Part shown: positions 18,542 to 27,265 of the stretch, piece after piece
Numbering within the stretch: the first letter of the stretch is position 1
Layout of the letters: every line of letters starts with the position of its first letter
Assembly (NCBI RefSeq): GCF_030766825.1
Contig: NZ_JASFDV010000014.1
Location: 1 to 64,000, forward strand
Reading direction: 5' to 3'
Length of the DNA stretch: 64,000 nt
DNA from: Nocardiopsis sp. CC223A
Lineage (GTDB): Bacteria; Actinomycetota; Actinomycetes; Streptosporangiales; Streptosporangiaceae
Notes under the pieces: model-generated
The model's input: only the letters and a program-made list of their open reading frames with translations
Database searches by the model: none
What the model was told of the DNA's origin: nothing
Position numbers and translations under genes: made by a program

Positions 18542-19999
18542 ATGACGGAGACGAACACGGTGGCCGCCGAGGAGGCCCGGTCCATCGACCCCGAGCAGAT
18601 GCGGGTGTGCCTGGACGTGATCGCCCGGGTCGGTGCGCTGCCCAGCGATCACCCCGACTCCCTCACCCTCCAGCGGGCCAGCGCCAAACTGTTCAAGACG
18701 GTCAAGGAGACCCGTCGCAGGGAGCGCCGCGACGCGCGCAAGGCCCACGACGACGCCGTGCTGGCCGCGACCGCCACCGCGGCCCCCGACCGCATCGACG
18801 ACGAGACCAACGGGCGGGCCCTCAGCGGCGGCGCCACCGGGGAACTCGCCGGGGTGCTGCGCAAGGCGCGCGGGTGCTACATCTGCAAGGAGAAGTACCG
18901 CGAGGTCGACGCGTTCTACCACCAGCTGTGCCCGGCCTGTGCCGCCTTCAACAGGGAGCGCCGCCACGCCCGCACCGACCTGACCGGGCGGCGGGCCCTG
19001 CTCACCGGCGGCCGCGCCAAGATCGGCATGTACATCGCGCTGCGACTGCTCCGCGACGGGGCGCACACCACCGTCACCACCCGGTTCCCCAACGACGCCG
19101 TCCGCCGGTTCGCCGCGATGCCCGACAGCGACCGGTGGCTGCACCGGCTGCACGTCGTCGGCATCGACCTGCGCGACCCCGCCCAGGTGCTGCGCCTGGC
19201 CGACGAGGTGACCGCCCGGGGCCCGCTCGACATCCTCATCAACAACGCCGCCCAGACGGTGCGCCGTTCTCCGGCGTCCTACGGGCCGCTCATCGAGGCC
19301 GAGGCCCACCCCCTGACCGGTGACCACCTGCCGCGTCCGCTCGTGCTGGGCGGGGTCGGGCGGCAGGCCCTGGAGTCCTCCGACGCCCTGGACGGCAACG
19401 CGCTCACCCCCGAGATGCTCACCTCGCTGGCGCTCACCACCGGGTCGGCGTCGCTGGAGCGGGTGCGCGCGGGCACCGCCGTCGACGCCGGAGGGCTGCT
19501 GCCCGACCTGGCCGCCGACAACAGCTGGACCGACCGGATCGGCGACATCGAGCCGATCGAGATGCTAGAGGTCCAGCTGTGCAACGTCACCGCGCCGTTC
19601 CTGCTGGTGGACCGGCTGCGCCCGGCGCTGGCCGCCTCGGCCGCACGGCGCACCTACATCGTCAACGTGTCCGCCATGGAGGGGGTGTTCGGCCGCGGCT
19701 ACAAGGGTCCGGGACACCCGCACACCAACATGGCCAAGGCCGCGCTCAACATGCTCACCCGTACCAGCGCCCAGGAGATGCTGGAGACCGACGGCATCCT
19801 GATGACCAGCGTCGACACCGGGTGGATCACCGACGAGCGGCCCCACCCCGACAAGGAGCGGATGGCCGAGGCGGGGTTCCACGCCCCCCTGGACCTGGAG
19901 GACGGGGCCGCGCGCGTGTACGACCCCATCGTCCGGGGCGAACGCGGCGAGGACGTGTACGGCTGCTTCCTCAAGGACTACGCCCCCGCCGCCTGGTGA
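18542..19999 (+). CDS. SDR-family oxidoreductase with N-terminal zinc-ribbon domain
   Basis: A 485-residue protein. The first ~110 residues are helical and charged, followed by a CYIC...CPAC zinc-ribbon (from ~112). The SDR Rossmann fold then starts with LLTGGRAKIGMYIALRLL (the dinucleotide loop), followed by INNAAQ and NVSAMEG with the catalytic-type serine. An insert of ~100 residues separates NNAA from the serine. At the active site, the usual YxxxK is replaced: HTNMAKAALNM keeps the lysine, but the position of the tyrosine is a threonine. The enzyme may be inactive or use another acid. ATG 18542 has GGAG seven bases upstream. Divergent from idi. Confidence 0.8.
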   Translation: MTETNTVAAEEARSIDPEQMRVCLDVIARVGALPSDHPDSLTLQRASAKLFKTVKETRRRERRDARKAHDDAVLAATATAAPDRIDDETNGRALSGGATGELAGVLRKARGCYICKEKYREVDAFYHQLCPACAAFNRERRHARTDLTGRRALLTGGRAKIGMYIALRLLRDGAHTTVTTRFPNDAVRRFAAMPDSDRWLHRLHVVGIDLRDPAQVLRLADEVTARGPLDILINNAAQTVRRSPASYGPLIEAEAHPLTGDHLPRPLVLGGVGRQALESSDALDGNALTPEMLTSLALTTGSASLERVRAGTAVDAGGLLPDLAADNSWTDRIGDIEPIEMLEVQLCNVTAPFLLVDRLRPALAASAARRTYIVNVSAMEGVFGRGYKGPGHPHTNMAKAALNMLTRTSAQEMLETDGILMTSVDTGWITDERPHPDKERMAEAGFHAPLDLEDGAARVYDPIVRGERGEDVYGCFLKDYAPAAW

Positions 20000-20065
20000 C
20001 CGTGGCCGGGCCGTCGGACCCGGGGACCGGTGCCGGGACCCGGGCGGGCGGCCGGTGGGTCCGGA

Positions 20066-21079
20066 TCATGGTTGCAGGATGAGGCGGACCGGGGAGCCGA
20101 TCCGCTTCTCCAGCCGTTCCACCGCCGCCGGGGCCTCCTCCAGCGGGAAGGTGCCGCTGATCGAGGTGGAGAAGTCCAGCCGGCCAGCCCGGACCAACTG
20201 GACGAGCTGGATCACGTGCTCCGGCTCTGAACCGTAGTGGCCCAGGATCTGCTGTTTGAGGTAGCTGAACCGGGTGCCGTCCGCGACCACCAGGGGCTTG
20301 TCGGTGAGGCCCACCAGGATCAGGCGGCCGTGCTCGCCGAGCACTTCGAGCGCCTGCTCGCGCACCACCGGTACCCCGGCGAAGTCGAACGCCACCGCCA
20401 GCCCGTGGCCGTCGGTGAGCTCACCGATCCGCGCCGGGAAGTCCGGGGCGGTGGAGTCCAGGGCCACGTCCGCGCCGAAGTCCAGCGCCCGCTCCCGGGC
20501 CCGCGGATCCGGGTCGGCGGCGATGATCGGCGCCGCACCCACCAGGCGCAGCAGCTTCACCGCGTGCGCGCCCAGACCGCCCACACCCCACACGGCCACC
20601 GCTTCGGCCGGGCCGACATCACCGGTGCCGGTGACCGCAGCCCACGGGGTGGACACCGCGTCCGGGATGATCGCCGCCTGTGCGAAGGGCAGGTCGTCCG
20701 GGAGGGGGACCAGGGTCTCCTCGTCGGCGAGAGCATACTCCGCCCAGCCGCCGTCGTAGTCCACGCCCCGGGTGAGCACCCGGCCGTGGTGATCGATCCG
20801 GCCCGCCTGGAGCGCCACCCGTTCGCCCACCTCGGTGTCGAGGACCTCCGGGCCGAGTTCCTCCACCACCCCCGCCACCTCGTGGCCCAGGGTGACCTCG
20901 TCACCCTCCAGGTAGAGCGGGCTGAGCGTGCCGTCGATGAGGTGCACGTCGGACAGGCACACCCCGGCGGCCTTCACCCGCACCAGGACCTGCCCGCGCC
21001 CGGGCACCGGTCGAGGGACCTCCTTGACCTCCAGGGTCTTGGTCCGCACGTTGAGTCGGGCAGCGCGCATCGTCGCCAT
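20066..21079 (-). CDS. Zinc-type medium-chain alcohol dehydrogenase
   Basis: A 337-residue MDR protein. The catalytic zinc site is seen as GVCLSDVH and TLGHEVAGVVEELG; the NAD(P)-binding loop is VWGVGGLGAHAVKLL. The four-cysteine structural zinc lobe of classical alcohol dehydrogenases is missing (the segment reads ALQAGRIDHHGRVL). Substrate cannot be assigned. ATG 21079 has GAGG seven bases upstream. It lies downstream of the two-component genes on the same strand after 139 bases, so partial co-expression is possible. Confidence 0.85.
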   Translation of the reverse strand: MATMRAARLNVRTKTLEVKEVPRPVPGRGQVLVRVKAAGVCLSDVHLIDGTLSPLYLEGDEVTLGHEVAGVVEELGPEVLDTEVGERVALQAGRIDHHGRVLTRGVDYDGGWAEYALADEETLVPLPDDLPFAQAAIIPDAVSTPWAAVTGTGDVGPAEAVAVWGVGGLGAHAVKLLRLVGAAPIIAADPDPRARERALDFGADVALDSTAPDFPARIGELTDGHGLAVAFDFAGVPVVREQALEVLGEHGRLILVGLTDKPLVVADGTRFSYLKQQILGHYGSEPEHVIQLVQLVRAGRLDFSTSISGTFPLEEAPAAVERLEKRIGSPVRLILQP

Positions 21080-21218
21080 CGCAGAGCCTCACAACAGTCG
21101 TGATCGTCCTTTCCCCCGGTTCCGGGGGCGTGCCACCACGATCCTGCGCGGTGGGTCGAGCGGGGTCCAGGGGCGGCCGCGTGGCAGGTCAGGGTTTCGT
21201 CAAAGGCCGGACCCGCGC

Positions 21219-21857
21219 TCACTCGGCGTGCCCGTTGCGGAAGGCCCAGGCGACCAGCTCGGTCCGGTTGCGGGTGCCCAGCTTGGTCTGGATGCTCGCC
21301 AGGTGGGTCTTGACGGTGCTCACCGTGACGTGCAGCAGCACGGCGATCTCGGTGTTGGTCCGGCCCAGCGCCACCGTCCGGGCGATCTCCAGCTCGCGCG
21401 GGGTGAGCCCGCCGTCGTCGCGGACCCGCACCGGTCGGCCCCCGGAGGAGAAGTGCCGGATCAGTCGGACGGTGATCTCCGGTGAGATCAGCGCGTCCCC
21501 CCGCACCGCCGCCCGCACCGCCTCCACCAGCAGTCCGGCGCCGGCGTCCTTGAGCAGGAAGCCGACGGCACCCGAGGACAGCGCCTCGTTGACGTACTCG
21601 TCCAGGTCGAACGTGGTCACCACGACCACCTTGACCGGGTCGTCCGTCAGCCGACGGGTGGCCTCCAGGCCGTCGATCCCCGGCATGCGGATGTCCATGA
21701 GGACCACGTCGGGACGCCTCTCCCGGGCGAGCCGGACCGCCTCCAGGCCGTCCCCGGTCTCGCCGACCACCTCGATGTCGTCCTCGGCCTCCAACATGTA
21801 GCGGAACCCCGTCCGCACCATCTGCTGGTCGTCCGCCAGCAGGACCCTGATCGCCAT
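21219..21857 (-). CDS. LuxR/NarL-family response regulator
   Basis: A 212-residue regulator. The receiver domain has the acidic pocket LLADDQQM and the phosphorylated Asp in DVVLMDIRMPG, with the later Thr and Lys of TTFDL and LLKDAG. The C-terminal HTH_LuxR domain reads LTPRELEIARTVALG with recognition helix VSTVKTHLASIQTKLG. ATG 21857 is chosen because GGGGGTG precedes it. It follows the cognate histidine kinase by 52 bases on the same strand, forming a two-component pair. Confidence 0.93.
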   Translation of the reverse strand: MAIRVLLADDQQMVRTGFRYMLEAEDDIEVVGETGDGLEAVRLARERRPDVVLMDIRMPGIDGLEATRRLTDDPVKVVVVTTFDLDEYVNEALSSGAVGFLLKDAGAGLLVEAVRAAVRGDALISPEITVRLIRHFSSGGRPVRVRDDGGLTPRELEIARTVALGRTNTEIAVLLHVTVSTVKTHLASIQTKLGTRNRTELVAWAFRNGHAE

Positions 21858-21909
21858 CCGGCACCCCCGTTCCACCTTCACTGTGCCCGGTCCGGGGCCG
21901 TCCCGGCGG

Positions 21910-23082
21910 CTATCCACAGGGCTTTTCCGGGAGGCGGACGTGCACCTCCCAGCCACCGCCGCCGGGGCCGGCGGTCAGCTCACCGCCCAGCAGCCGTGCC
22001 CGCTCCGCCATGCCGACCAGCCCGAAGCCGCCTCCGCCGCCCGACCCGCGGCCGTTGTCGCGCACCGCCATGCGCACGCCGTCCCCGGCCTCCACCTCGA
22101 CCGACACCCGGGAGGCGCCGCGCGCGTGGCGCCGGGCGTTGGTGACCGCCTCCTGGGCGATCCGCACCAGCGCGGTGCCCACCTCCGGCGCCAGCCCCGC
22201 CAGGGAGCCCTCCACCCGCACCGCCACCTCCAGGCCGCCCGTGGTCCCGGCGAGGCGGTCCAGGCCCTCCTTCGCGTCCGGTACCGGTGGCGCCTCGTCG
22301 GGTTCGCGCAGCCGTGACACCAGGGAGCGCATCGCCTCCAGGGCGCGCGCCCCGGCCGCCTCGATCTCCGGCAGCGCCCGCACCGCGGCCTCGGGCCTGG
22401 TGTCGGCGACCCGGCGCAGCGCCTGCGCCTGGACGACGATCCCGGTGACCTCGTGGGCCACCACGTCGTGCAGGTCGCGGGCGACCGCCAGCCGCTCCTG
22501 GGCCCGCGCCCGCTCCACGTGGTACTCCCGTTGGTACCGGCGCCACCGCAGGTACAGCCCCGGCGCCAGGCCCACCGCGACCAGCAGCAGGGCCGAGGTG
22601 AGGGAATCGCCCGCACCCTCCCGGAGCCGGTCGGAGGCGGCCGCCAGGAAGGCCGCGGCCGACACCGCGCCGACCCACCGCGCGTCGCACCGCAGCGCGG
22701 TGACGGCCAGCGCCAGCAGCAGGGCGATCGCCTCGGCGACCGCGACGGGGTACCCGAACACCCCCTTGGGCAGCGGCCACAGCGCCAGCGAGGCGGCCGC
22801 CACCACCAGCGGTGCGGCCAGTGCCGCCGCCCCGGTGGCCGCCGTCCCGGCCCGCGGCCGCAGGGCGAGCAGCACCAGCCCTCCGGCGACCGCGCCCGAG
22901 GCCGCGGGCAACCAGTCCCACGGCCCGTGCGGCGGCCCCGGCCACGCGGCCGCCGCCAGTCCGCTGCGCACGGTCAGCAGGTCCGCGACGACGGCCAGTG
23001 CGAGCACGACGCCCGCGCCGCCCCAGAGGATCCGCTCCCCCAGGGGGCCGCCGAGCACCTCGACGATCCTGTTCAGCCCCAT
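21910..23082 (-). CDS. DesK/NarX-type sensor histidine kinase
   Basis: A 390-residue membrane kinase. Four to six hydrophobic helices fill residues ~15-170. The HisKA_3 box ARDLHDVVAHEVTG carries the phosphorylated His; the ATPase N box is IAQEAVTNARRHA and the G box RDNGRGSGGGGGFGLVGMAE. ATG 23082 sits seven bases after TAGGGT, the arrangement of a leaderless transcript; a GTG at 23091 is within that promoter and less likely. The kinase drives the following response regulator. A degraded, inverted copy of its ATPase part lies at 24556-24779. Confidence 0.92.
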   Translation of the reverse strand: MGLNRIVEVLGGPLGERILWGGAGVVLALAVVADLLTVRSGLAAAAWPGPPHGPWDWLPAASGAVAGGLVLLALRPRAGTAATGAAALAAPLVVAAASLALWPLPKGVFGYPVAVAEAIALLLALAVTALRCDARWVGAVSAAAFLAAASDRLREGAGDSLTSALLLVAVGLAPGLYLRWRRYQREYHVERARAQERLAVARDLHDVVAHEVTGIVVQAQALRRVADTRPEAAVRALPEIEAAGARALEAMRSLVSRLREPDEAPPVPDAKEGLDRLAGTTGGLEVAVRVEGSLAGLAPEVGTALVRIAQEAVTNARRHARGASRVSVEVEAGDGVRMAVRDNGRGSGGGGGFGLVGMAERARLLGGELTAGPGGGGWEVHVRLPEKPCG

Positions 23083-23265
23083 GCCCTTCACCCTAGGCCG
23101 CGGCCCTCCCCCCGCCCTCGGCCGAAAGGACGAGGCCGGGGACCGCCCTTTCAGCCGATGTGGCCGTCGGGCCCGCCGACCACCCTTGGAAAGGTCGGCG
23201 CATCCTGCGCCGACGGTGCCCGGCGGCGGTCCGGCGGGTCGGGGGAGACGGGGAAGGGGAGCCCG

Positions 23266-24471
23266 ATGGCGGGAGAGCGGATGACGGAGACGGCCGGTAC
23301 CGGGGAGGTGCGGCCGCCCGCGGCGCAGGGGCCGCCCGCGGTGCGGCGGCGGGTGGAGTTCCTCGACGTCGCGCGGGCGCTGGCGATGATCGGCGTGGTC
23401 ATGATGAACGTGACCGTCGTCGTCTTCTCAGCCGAGAGCGCGGGGGAGCGGCCGCCGGGCACCGTCACCTCGGTCGTGGACACGGCGCTGTCGCTGCTGA
23501 TGTCGGGCAAGGCCCGGGCCATGCTCATGGTGCTGCTCGGCATCGGAGCGGTGCTCGCCTGGAGGGCGGCGGACGGGCGGGGGGAGCGGCCGTTCGCGCT
23601 GATGCTGCGCCGCTACGTCGCGCTCGGCCTGCTGTTCGGCCTGCCCCACCTGCTGGTGTTCTCCGGCGACATCCTCACCCACTACTCCATCACCGCCCTG
23701 GTGCTGGCGCCGCTGATGCCGGTGCTGCTGTCCGGGGGGCGGCACCGGCCGGTGATCGCCGCGGTGGTCTGTTTCGCGGCGGCGCCGTTCGTCGAGAACC
23801 TCGTACCGCTGCCGGGCGAATGGTCGGTGCTGTTCCTGATGGTCCCGCAGACCCTCGGGTTCTTCTGCGTCGGGGTCTGGCTGGCCCGGCGGCCCGAGCT
23901 GGCCGCCGCGCGTTCGGCGGAGCCGTCCCGGCTGCCCGTGGCCATGGTGTGGACCGGCCTGGCCGGGCAGATCCTGGGTGTGGCCCTGATGGCCGGTTCC
24001 GACCTGCTGTTCCCCATGGAGTTCGGCGCCGACGGGATACCGGTGCTCGGCCCGGACGGGATGCCGGTGGTGCACCCGGCCGCACCGTTGCTCACCTCGT
24101 TCTCCGGAACTCTGATGGGTCTGGGCGGCGCCCTGTTCTACCTGGGGCTGGTGTGGTGGCTGATGCGCAGGCGGCGCGGAGCGGCGCGCGCCCTGGGCCT
24201 GCTCGCCCCGCTGGGGCGCATGACGCTCACCGTCTACCTGGGCAGCACGGCGTTCTTCCTGATCGTGATGGGCCCCTGGGAGACACAGGTCCCCATGCTC
24301 GCCCAGCACGCGCTGGCCGCCGGGTACTTCGTGGTGATGCTGGTGTTCGCCCGGGTGTGGTCGGCCCGGTTCCGTTACGGGCCGTTGGAGTGGGTGTGGC
24401 GCATGCTCACCCACCTGCGCATCCTGCCGCTGCGCCGCCGACCACGTCCACGGACCGTCCAGGCCGGATAG
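23266..24471 (+). CDS. DUF418-family integral membrane protein
   Basis: A 401-residue membrane protein with about nine to ten helices. The N-terminus has the family hallmark FLDVARALAMIGVVMMN, followed by LLMSGKARAMLMVLLGIG, FGLPHLLVFSGDIL and, near the end, LAPLGRMTLTVYLGS. The last segment, with a Pro-Leu-Gly-Arg-Met-Thr sequence and YGPLEWVWR, is diagnostic of DUF418/YeiB proteins. Such proteins resemble acyltransferase-3 membrane enzymes and may move or modify small lipids or sugars; no substrate is known. ATG 23266 follows GGGGA by five bases. It is divergent from the histidine kinase. Confidence 0.88.
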   Translation: MAGERMTETAGTGEVRPPAAQGPPAVRRRVEFLDVARALAMIGVVMMNVTVVVFSAESAGERPPGTVTSVVDTALSLLMSGKARAMLMVLLGIGAVLAWRAADGRGERPFALMLRRYVALGLLFGLPHLLVFSGDILTHYSITALVLAPLMPVLLSGGRHRPVIAAVVCFAAAPFVENLVPLPGEWSVLFLMVPQTLGFFCVGVWLARRPELAAARSAEPSRLPVAMVWTGLAGQILGVALMAGSDLLFPMEFGADGIPVLGPDGMPVVHPAAPLLTSFSGTLMGLGGALFYLGLVWWLMRRRRGAARALGLLAPLGRMTLTVYLGSTAFFLIVMGPWETQVPMLAQHALAAGYFVVMLVFARVWSARFRYGPLEWVWRMLTHLRILPLRRRPRPRTVQAG

Positions 24472-24555
24472 CACCTCCGGGGCGGGCCGGGCCGTCCGGC
24501 GGGAGGCGTCCCGCCGCCGTGGTCCGGTGCCGGCGCGGGCGACCTCCCGGCGGTC

Positions 24556-24779
24556 ACCGGCCGGGTGGCCTGGAGGTGGCGGTGCGGGTGGAGGGCTCCC
24601 TGCCGGGCCGGCGCCCGAGGTGGGCACCGTGCTGGTGCGGATCGCGGATCGCCCGGGAGGCGGTCACCAACGCCCGGCGCCACGCGAACGCCCGGCGCCA
24701 CGCGCGCGGCGCCTCCCGGGTGTCGGTCGAGGTGGAGGCCGGGGACGGCGTGCGCATGGCGGTGCGCGACAACGGCCGA
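24556..24779 (+). pseudogene. Inverted, decayed fragment of the neighbouring histidine kinase gene
   Basis: This stretch matches the opposite strand of the histidine kinase gene at 22049-22239 almost base for base. It covers the part encoding GLEVAVRVEGSL through EAVTNARRHA to GVRMAVRDNGR. It differs by a small insertion before the N box that shifts the frame, and by an exact tandem duplication of 18 bases that gives ARRHANARRHARG. It has no start, no H box and no G box. It is a duplicated remnant in inverted orientation, or what is left of a second kinase gene. Confidence 0.85.
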
Positions 24780-24810
24780 GCGGGCGATCCCCCGGGAGGC
24801 GACGTGGGGG

Positions 24811-25095
24811 TCAGCCGCCGGCGACGGAGGGGAGGATGCGGACGTCGGTGCCCTCGGGCACCGGGGTGTCCAGGCCGTTGAGGGCCCGGCACTCCTCGGC
24901 GTCCACGAACACGTTGACGTACCGGCGCAGTCGTCCCTGCTCGTCGCGGATGCGCCGGTCCAGGCCGGGGTGCTCCGACACCAGGCCGTCCAGCACGTCG
25001 CGCAGTACCGCTGACGGGTCGGCGTCCACGGGCAGGTGGGCGGCGCCCCCGGCGTCCGCCCGCAGCAGCCCGGGGAGGTGGACCGTCACGCTCAT
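24811..25095 (-). CDS. MoaD/ThiS-family ubiquitin-like protein
   Basis: A 94-residue beta-grasp protein that starts SVTVHLPGLLR and ends in the C-terminal di-glycine VAGG, the site where MoaD/ThiS proteins are adenylated and loaded with sulfur. Typical segments are SAVLRDVLDGLV and RRYVNVFVDAEECRAL. It could feed a molybdopterin, thiamin or other sulfur-transfer pathway. ATG 25095 has GGAGGTGTGAG directly upstream. The stop of the preceding gene lies one base before it, so the two are coupled. The partner BNR protein is often found next to such MoaD-like genes in actinomycetes (recalled, not checked). Confidence 0.88.
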   Translation of the reverse strand: MSVTVHLPGLLRADAGGAAHLPVDADPSAVLRDVLDGLVSEHPGLDRRIRDEQGRLRRYVNVFVDAEECRALNGLDTPVPEGTDVRILPSVAGG

Positions 25096-25096
25096 C

Positions 25097-26197
25097 TCAC
25101 ACCTCCGTCGCGCGCACGCACAGGACATCGGGCAGATGCGCGGCCACCCGGTGCCAGGGCCCGCCGTCGTCGGCCGCGTACACGTCCCCGCTCCGGGTGC
25201 CGAAGTAGAAACCAGGCGAGTCGGCCCCGTCGGTGCAGGCGGCGTCGCGCAGCACGATGCCGAAGTACGGCTCCTCCGGGAGCCCTTCGGTGGCGGGGAG
25301 CCACCGCCCACCGCCGTCGTCGGTCCGGTACACGCCCAGCCGGTGCTCCGGCGGCAGGTGCACCTCTTGGCTGACCACCGGGAAGTTCAGCGCCGTGCCG
25401 GGCCGGTGGGGGTGCGCCACCATCGCGAACCCGAAGTTCGTGGGCAGCCCCTTTTCCACCGCCTGCCAGCCATCCCGGGCGGGGTGCTCGGAGCGGTAGA
25501 CCCCGTGGTGGTTCTGGGCGTACATCGACCCGTCGGGGGCCAGCGCCACCTTGTGCACGCACTGCCCGTACTCGGGTTCGTCCTCGGGCAGGAAGACCGC
25601 GGAGATGCCCCGGTTGGCGGGCGCCCAGCTCGCCCCGCCGTCCCCGGTCTGGTAGACGCCACCGGTGGACATGGCCACGGTCATCGCCTCGGGCGAGCGC
25701 TCACCGCAGCCCAGCACCCCGGGCAGGATCGTGTGCACCGCACCGCCGCCCGCGCCGGGGAACCAGTCGGCCCGGTGCGGGTGATCCCACAGGGCGCGGA
25801 CCAGCTCGAAGCTCTGTCCGCCGTCGGCGGACCGGAACAGGGCGTGCGGCTCCACCCCGGCATGGACCACACCGGGCACATCCCCGAACGCGAACTGCCA
25901 GACCCGGGTGAGCGAGGCGCCGGTGTCCTCGGGGAAGGCCAGCGGGGCGGTCCCGGGTTCCCGCCAGTGCTCCCCTGCGTCGTCGCTGTACCAGACGCTC
26001 GGGCCGAAGTGCGAGCTCTCCGCGCCGGCCAGGATGCGCCCGCTGTGCGGGTCGATCCCGACCGCGTACACGGCGCTCATGCTCGCATGGTCGGCGCTGT
26101 CGAGCCGGTGCGGTCCCCGCACCTCCCAGGTGCGCCGATCCTCGCCGGTGGCGGTGAAGAGGCCTTTGCGTGTGCCGATGACCAGCAAATACGTCAT
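25097..26197 (-). CDS. BNR/sialidase-like beta-propeller protein
   Basis: A 366-residue protein with repeated Asp-box-like units typical of BNR propellers, for example SDDAGEHWREPG, SADGGQSFELV, TGDGGASWAPAN and TDDGGGRWLPAT. No signal peptide is present (MTYLLVIGTRKGLF at the N-terminus), so it is probably cytoplasmic and not a secreted glycosidase; the sialidase catalytic residues are not evident. It shares a one-base gap with the MoaD-like gene downstream. ATG 26197 has GGAG seven bases upstream. Its biochemical role is unknown. Confidence 0.85.
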   Translation of the reverse strand: MTYLLVIGTRKGLFTATGEDRRTWEVRGPHRLDSADHASMSAVYAVGIDPHSGRILAGAESSHFGPSVWYSDDAGEHWREPGTAPLAFPEDTGASLTRVWQFAFGDVPGVVHAGVEPHALFRSADGGQSFELVRALWDHPHRADWFPGAGGGAVHTILPGVLGCGERSPEAMTVAMSTGGVYQTGDGGASWAPANRGISAVFLPEDEPEYGQCVHKVALAPDGSMYAQNHHGVYRSEHPARDGWQAVEKGLPTNFGFAMVAHPHRPGTALNFPVVSQEVHLPPEHRLGVYRTDDGGGRWLPATEGLPEEPYFGIVLRDAACTDGADSPGFYFGTRSGDVYAADDGGPWHRVAAHLPDVLCVRATEV

Positions 26198-26650
26198 GTT
26201 CGGCTCCGTGTCGTGAAGCGGATAACGCCACTCTCGCACGTCTCGGCGACAAACGGGGGGACCGGCCGGGCACTGATCGGGTTCCGGTCATCTATGAGCC
26301 TTCAACAGTTAGGAACCCGAACGATTTACCGTGGGTGGCTAATTGGTGTCGTCGGGAAATGCCGTCCCGCGGAGACCATAACCTCCACATGGTTGGAAAC
26401 CATATGGGCAAGGGGATTCGACTATCGGGGGTACTGCGGTTGTCAGACCAGGGGCGCTCTGCAATAAAATTCCGGCCCAACCGGCGTCACCGTACGGGAC
26501 AGGGCCTGAGCCCGTGCGGATGCGTTCCAAAACCCCGATCAGGCTCAGACGACTTCCCGCTCTCCCGGTACTCAGGGGGCGTTTCGGGACTACCGTCCCA
26601 ATGGTCCCACGCCCCAGGTAGAACCGGGTCCACTCGATAGGGTCCGCCTC
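26198..26650. promoter_or_regulatory. Divergent intergenic region with lower GC and inverted repeats
   Basis: This 453-base gap separates the BNR gene (minus) from the TetR gene (plus). The part from about 26280 to 26480 is clearly less GC-rich than its surroundings and holds an inverted repeat ATGGTT-GGA-AACCAT at 26389-26403. Closer to tetR, GGGAC-TACC-GTCCC (26586-26599) is a candidate TetR operator. A -10-like TAGGGT (26638-26643) lies seven bases before the tetR ATG, which suggests a leaderless transcript. No coding frame is convincing. Confidence 0.55.
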
Positions 26651-27253
26651 ATGCATCACCCCCCCGACACACTTCACGCCCGCAAACGCCGTAAGGCCAG
26701 GGCCATGATCGTGTCCGCCGCCTTCCAGCTCTTCGCCGAGCACGGGTTCGACAACGTCACGGTCGCCGCCATCGCCGAGCGCGCGGAGGTCGGCCGTACG
26801 ACCTTCTTCCGCTACTTCGGTGACAAACAACAGGTGCTGTTCGCCGACGAGGGCACGGAGGTCGAGCGTCTGTGCGCCCACGTGCGCGACAAGGCCCCCA
26901 GACCCCTGGGCGATGACCTGGGTGCCGCCGTCGAACTGCTGCGGGAGGCCGGCGTCGCGGCCCGGCCGCACGCCGCGCTCTCCCCGGCGCACTCGGTCGT
27001 CCTGGTGCGGCTGCTCCGGGAGAGCACCGATCTGCGCTCCCGTTATCTGCTCACCCGCCAGCAACGGGCGATCCGGCTCGCCGGGGCACTGATGGAGGTC
27101 GGAGCCCCGGAGAACGTCGCCGTCCTGGCCGCGCACATCTCCATGGCCTGTGAACTGACGGCCATGCGCCTGGCCCAGAGCCCGGATGTCTTCCCGGACC
27201 GCATGGACGAGGCCTACACCCTGCTGGGATCGCTGAGCGGCGGATCCGGCTGA
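26651..27253 (+). CDS. TetR-family transcriptional regulator
   Basis: A 200-residue repressor. The N-terminal helix-turn-helix reads MIVSAAFQLFAEHGF then VAAIAERAEVGRTTFFRYFG, the canonical TetR pattern. The C-terminal ligand domain is helical and not assignable to a ligand class. The convergent MFS exporter begins 12 bases after its stop; they are on opposite strands, so control of the pump is plausible but not shown. ATG 26651 is seven bases after TAGGGT, so the mRNA is probably leaderless. Confidence 0.92.
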   Translation: MHHPPDTLHARKRRKARAMIVSAAFQLFAEHGFDNVTVAAIAERAEVGRTTFFRYFGDKQQVLFADEGTEVERLCAHVRDKAPRPLGDDLGAAVELLREAGVAARPHAALSPAHSVVLVRLLRESTDLRSRYLLTRQQRAIRLAGALMEVGAPENVAVLAAHISMACELTAMRLAQSPDVFPDRMDEAYTLLGSLSGGSG

Positions 27254-27265
27254 GGGGAGGGGGAC

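Noticed and set aside
24556-24779. A functional second histidine kinase
   Set aside because: Only the ATPase fragment is present, with an insertion that breaks the frame and no start codon or H box.
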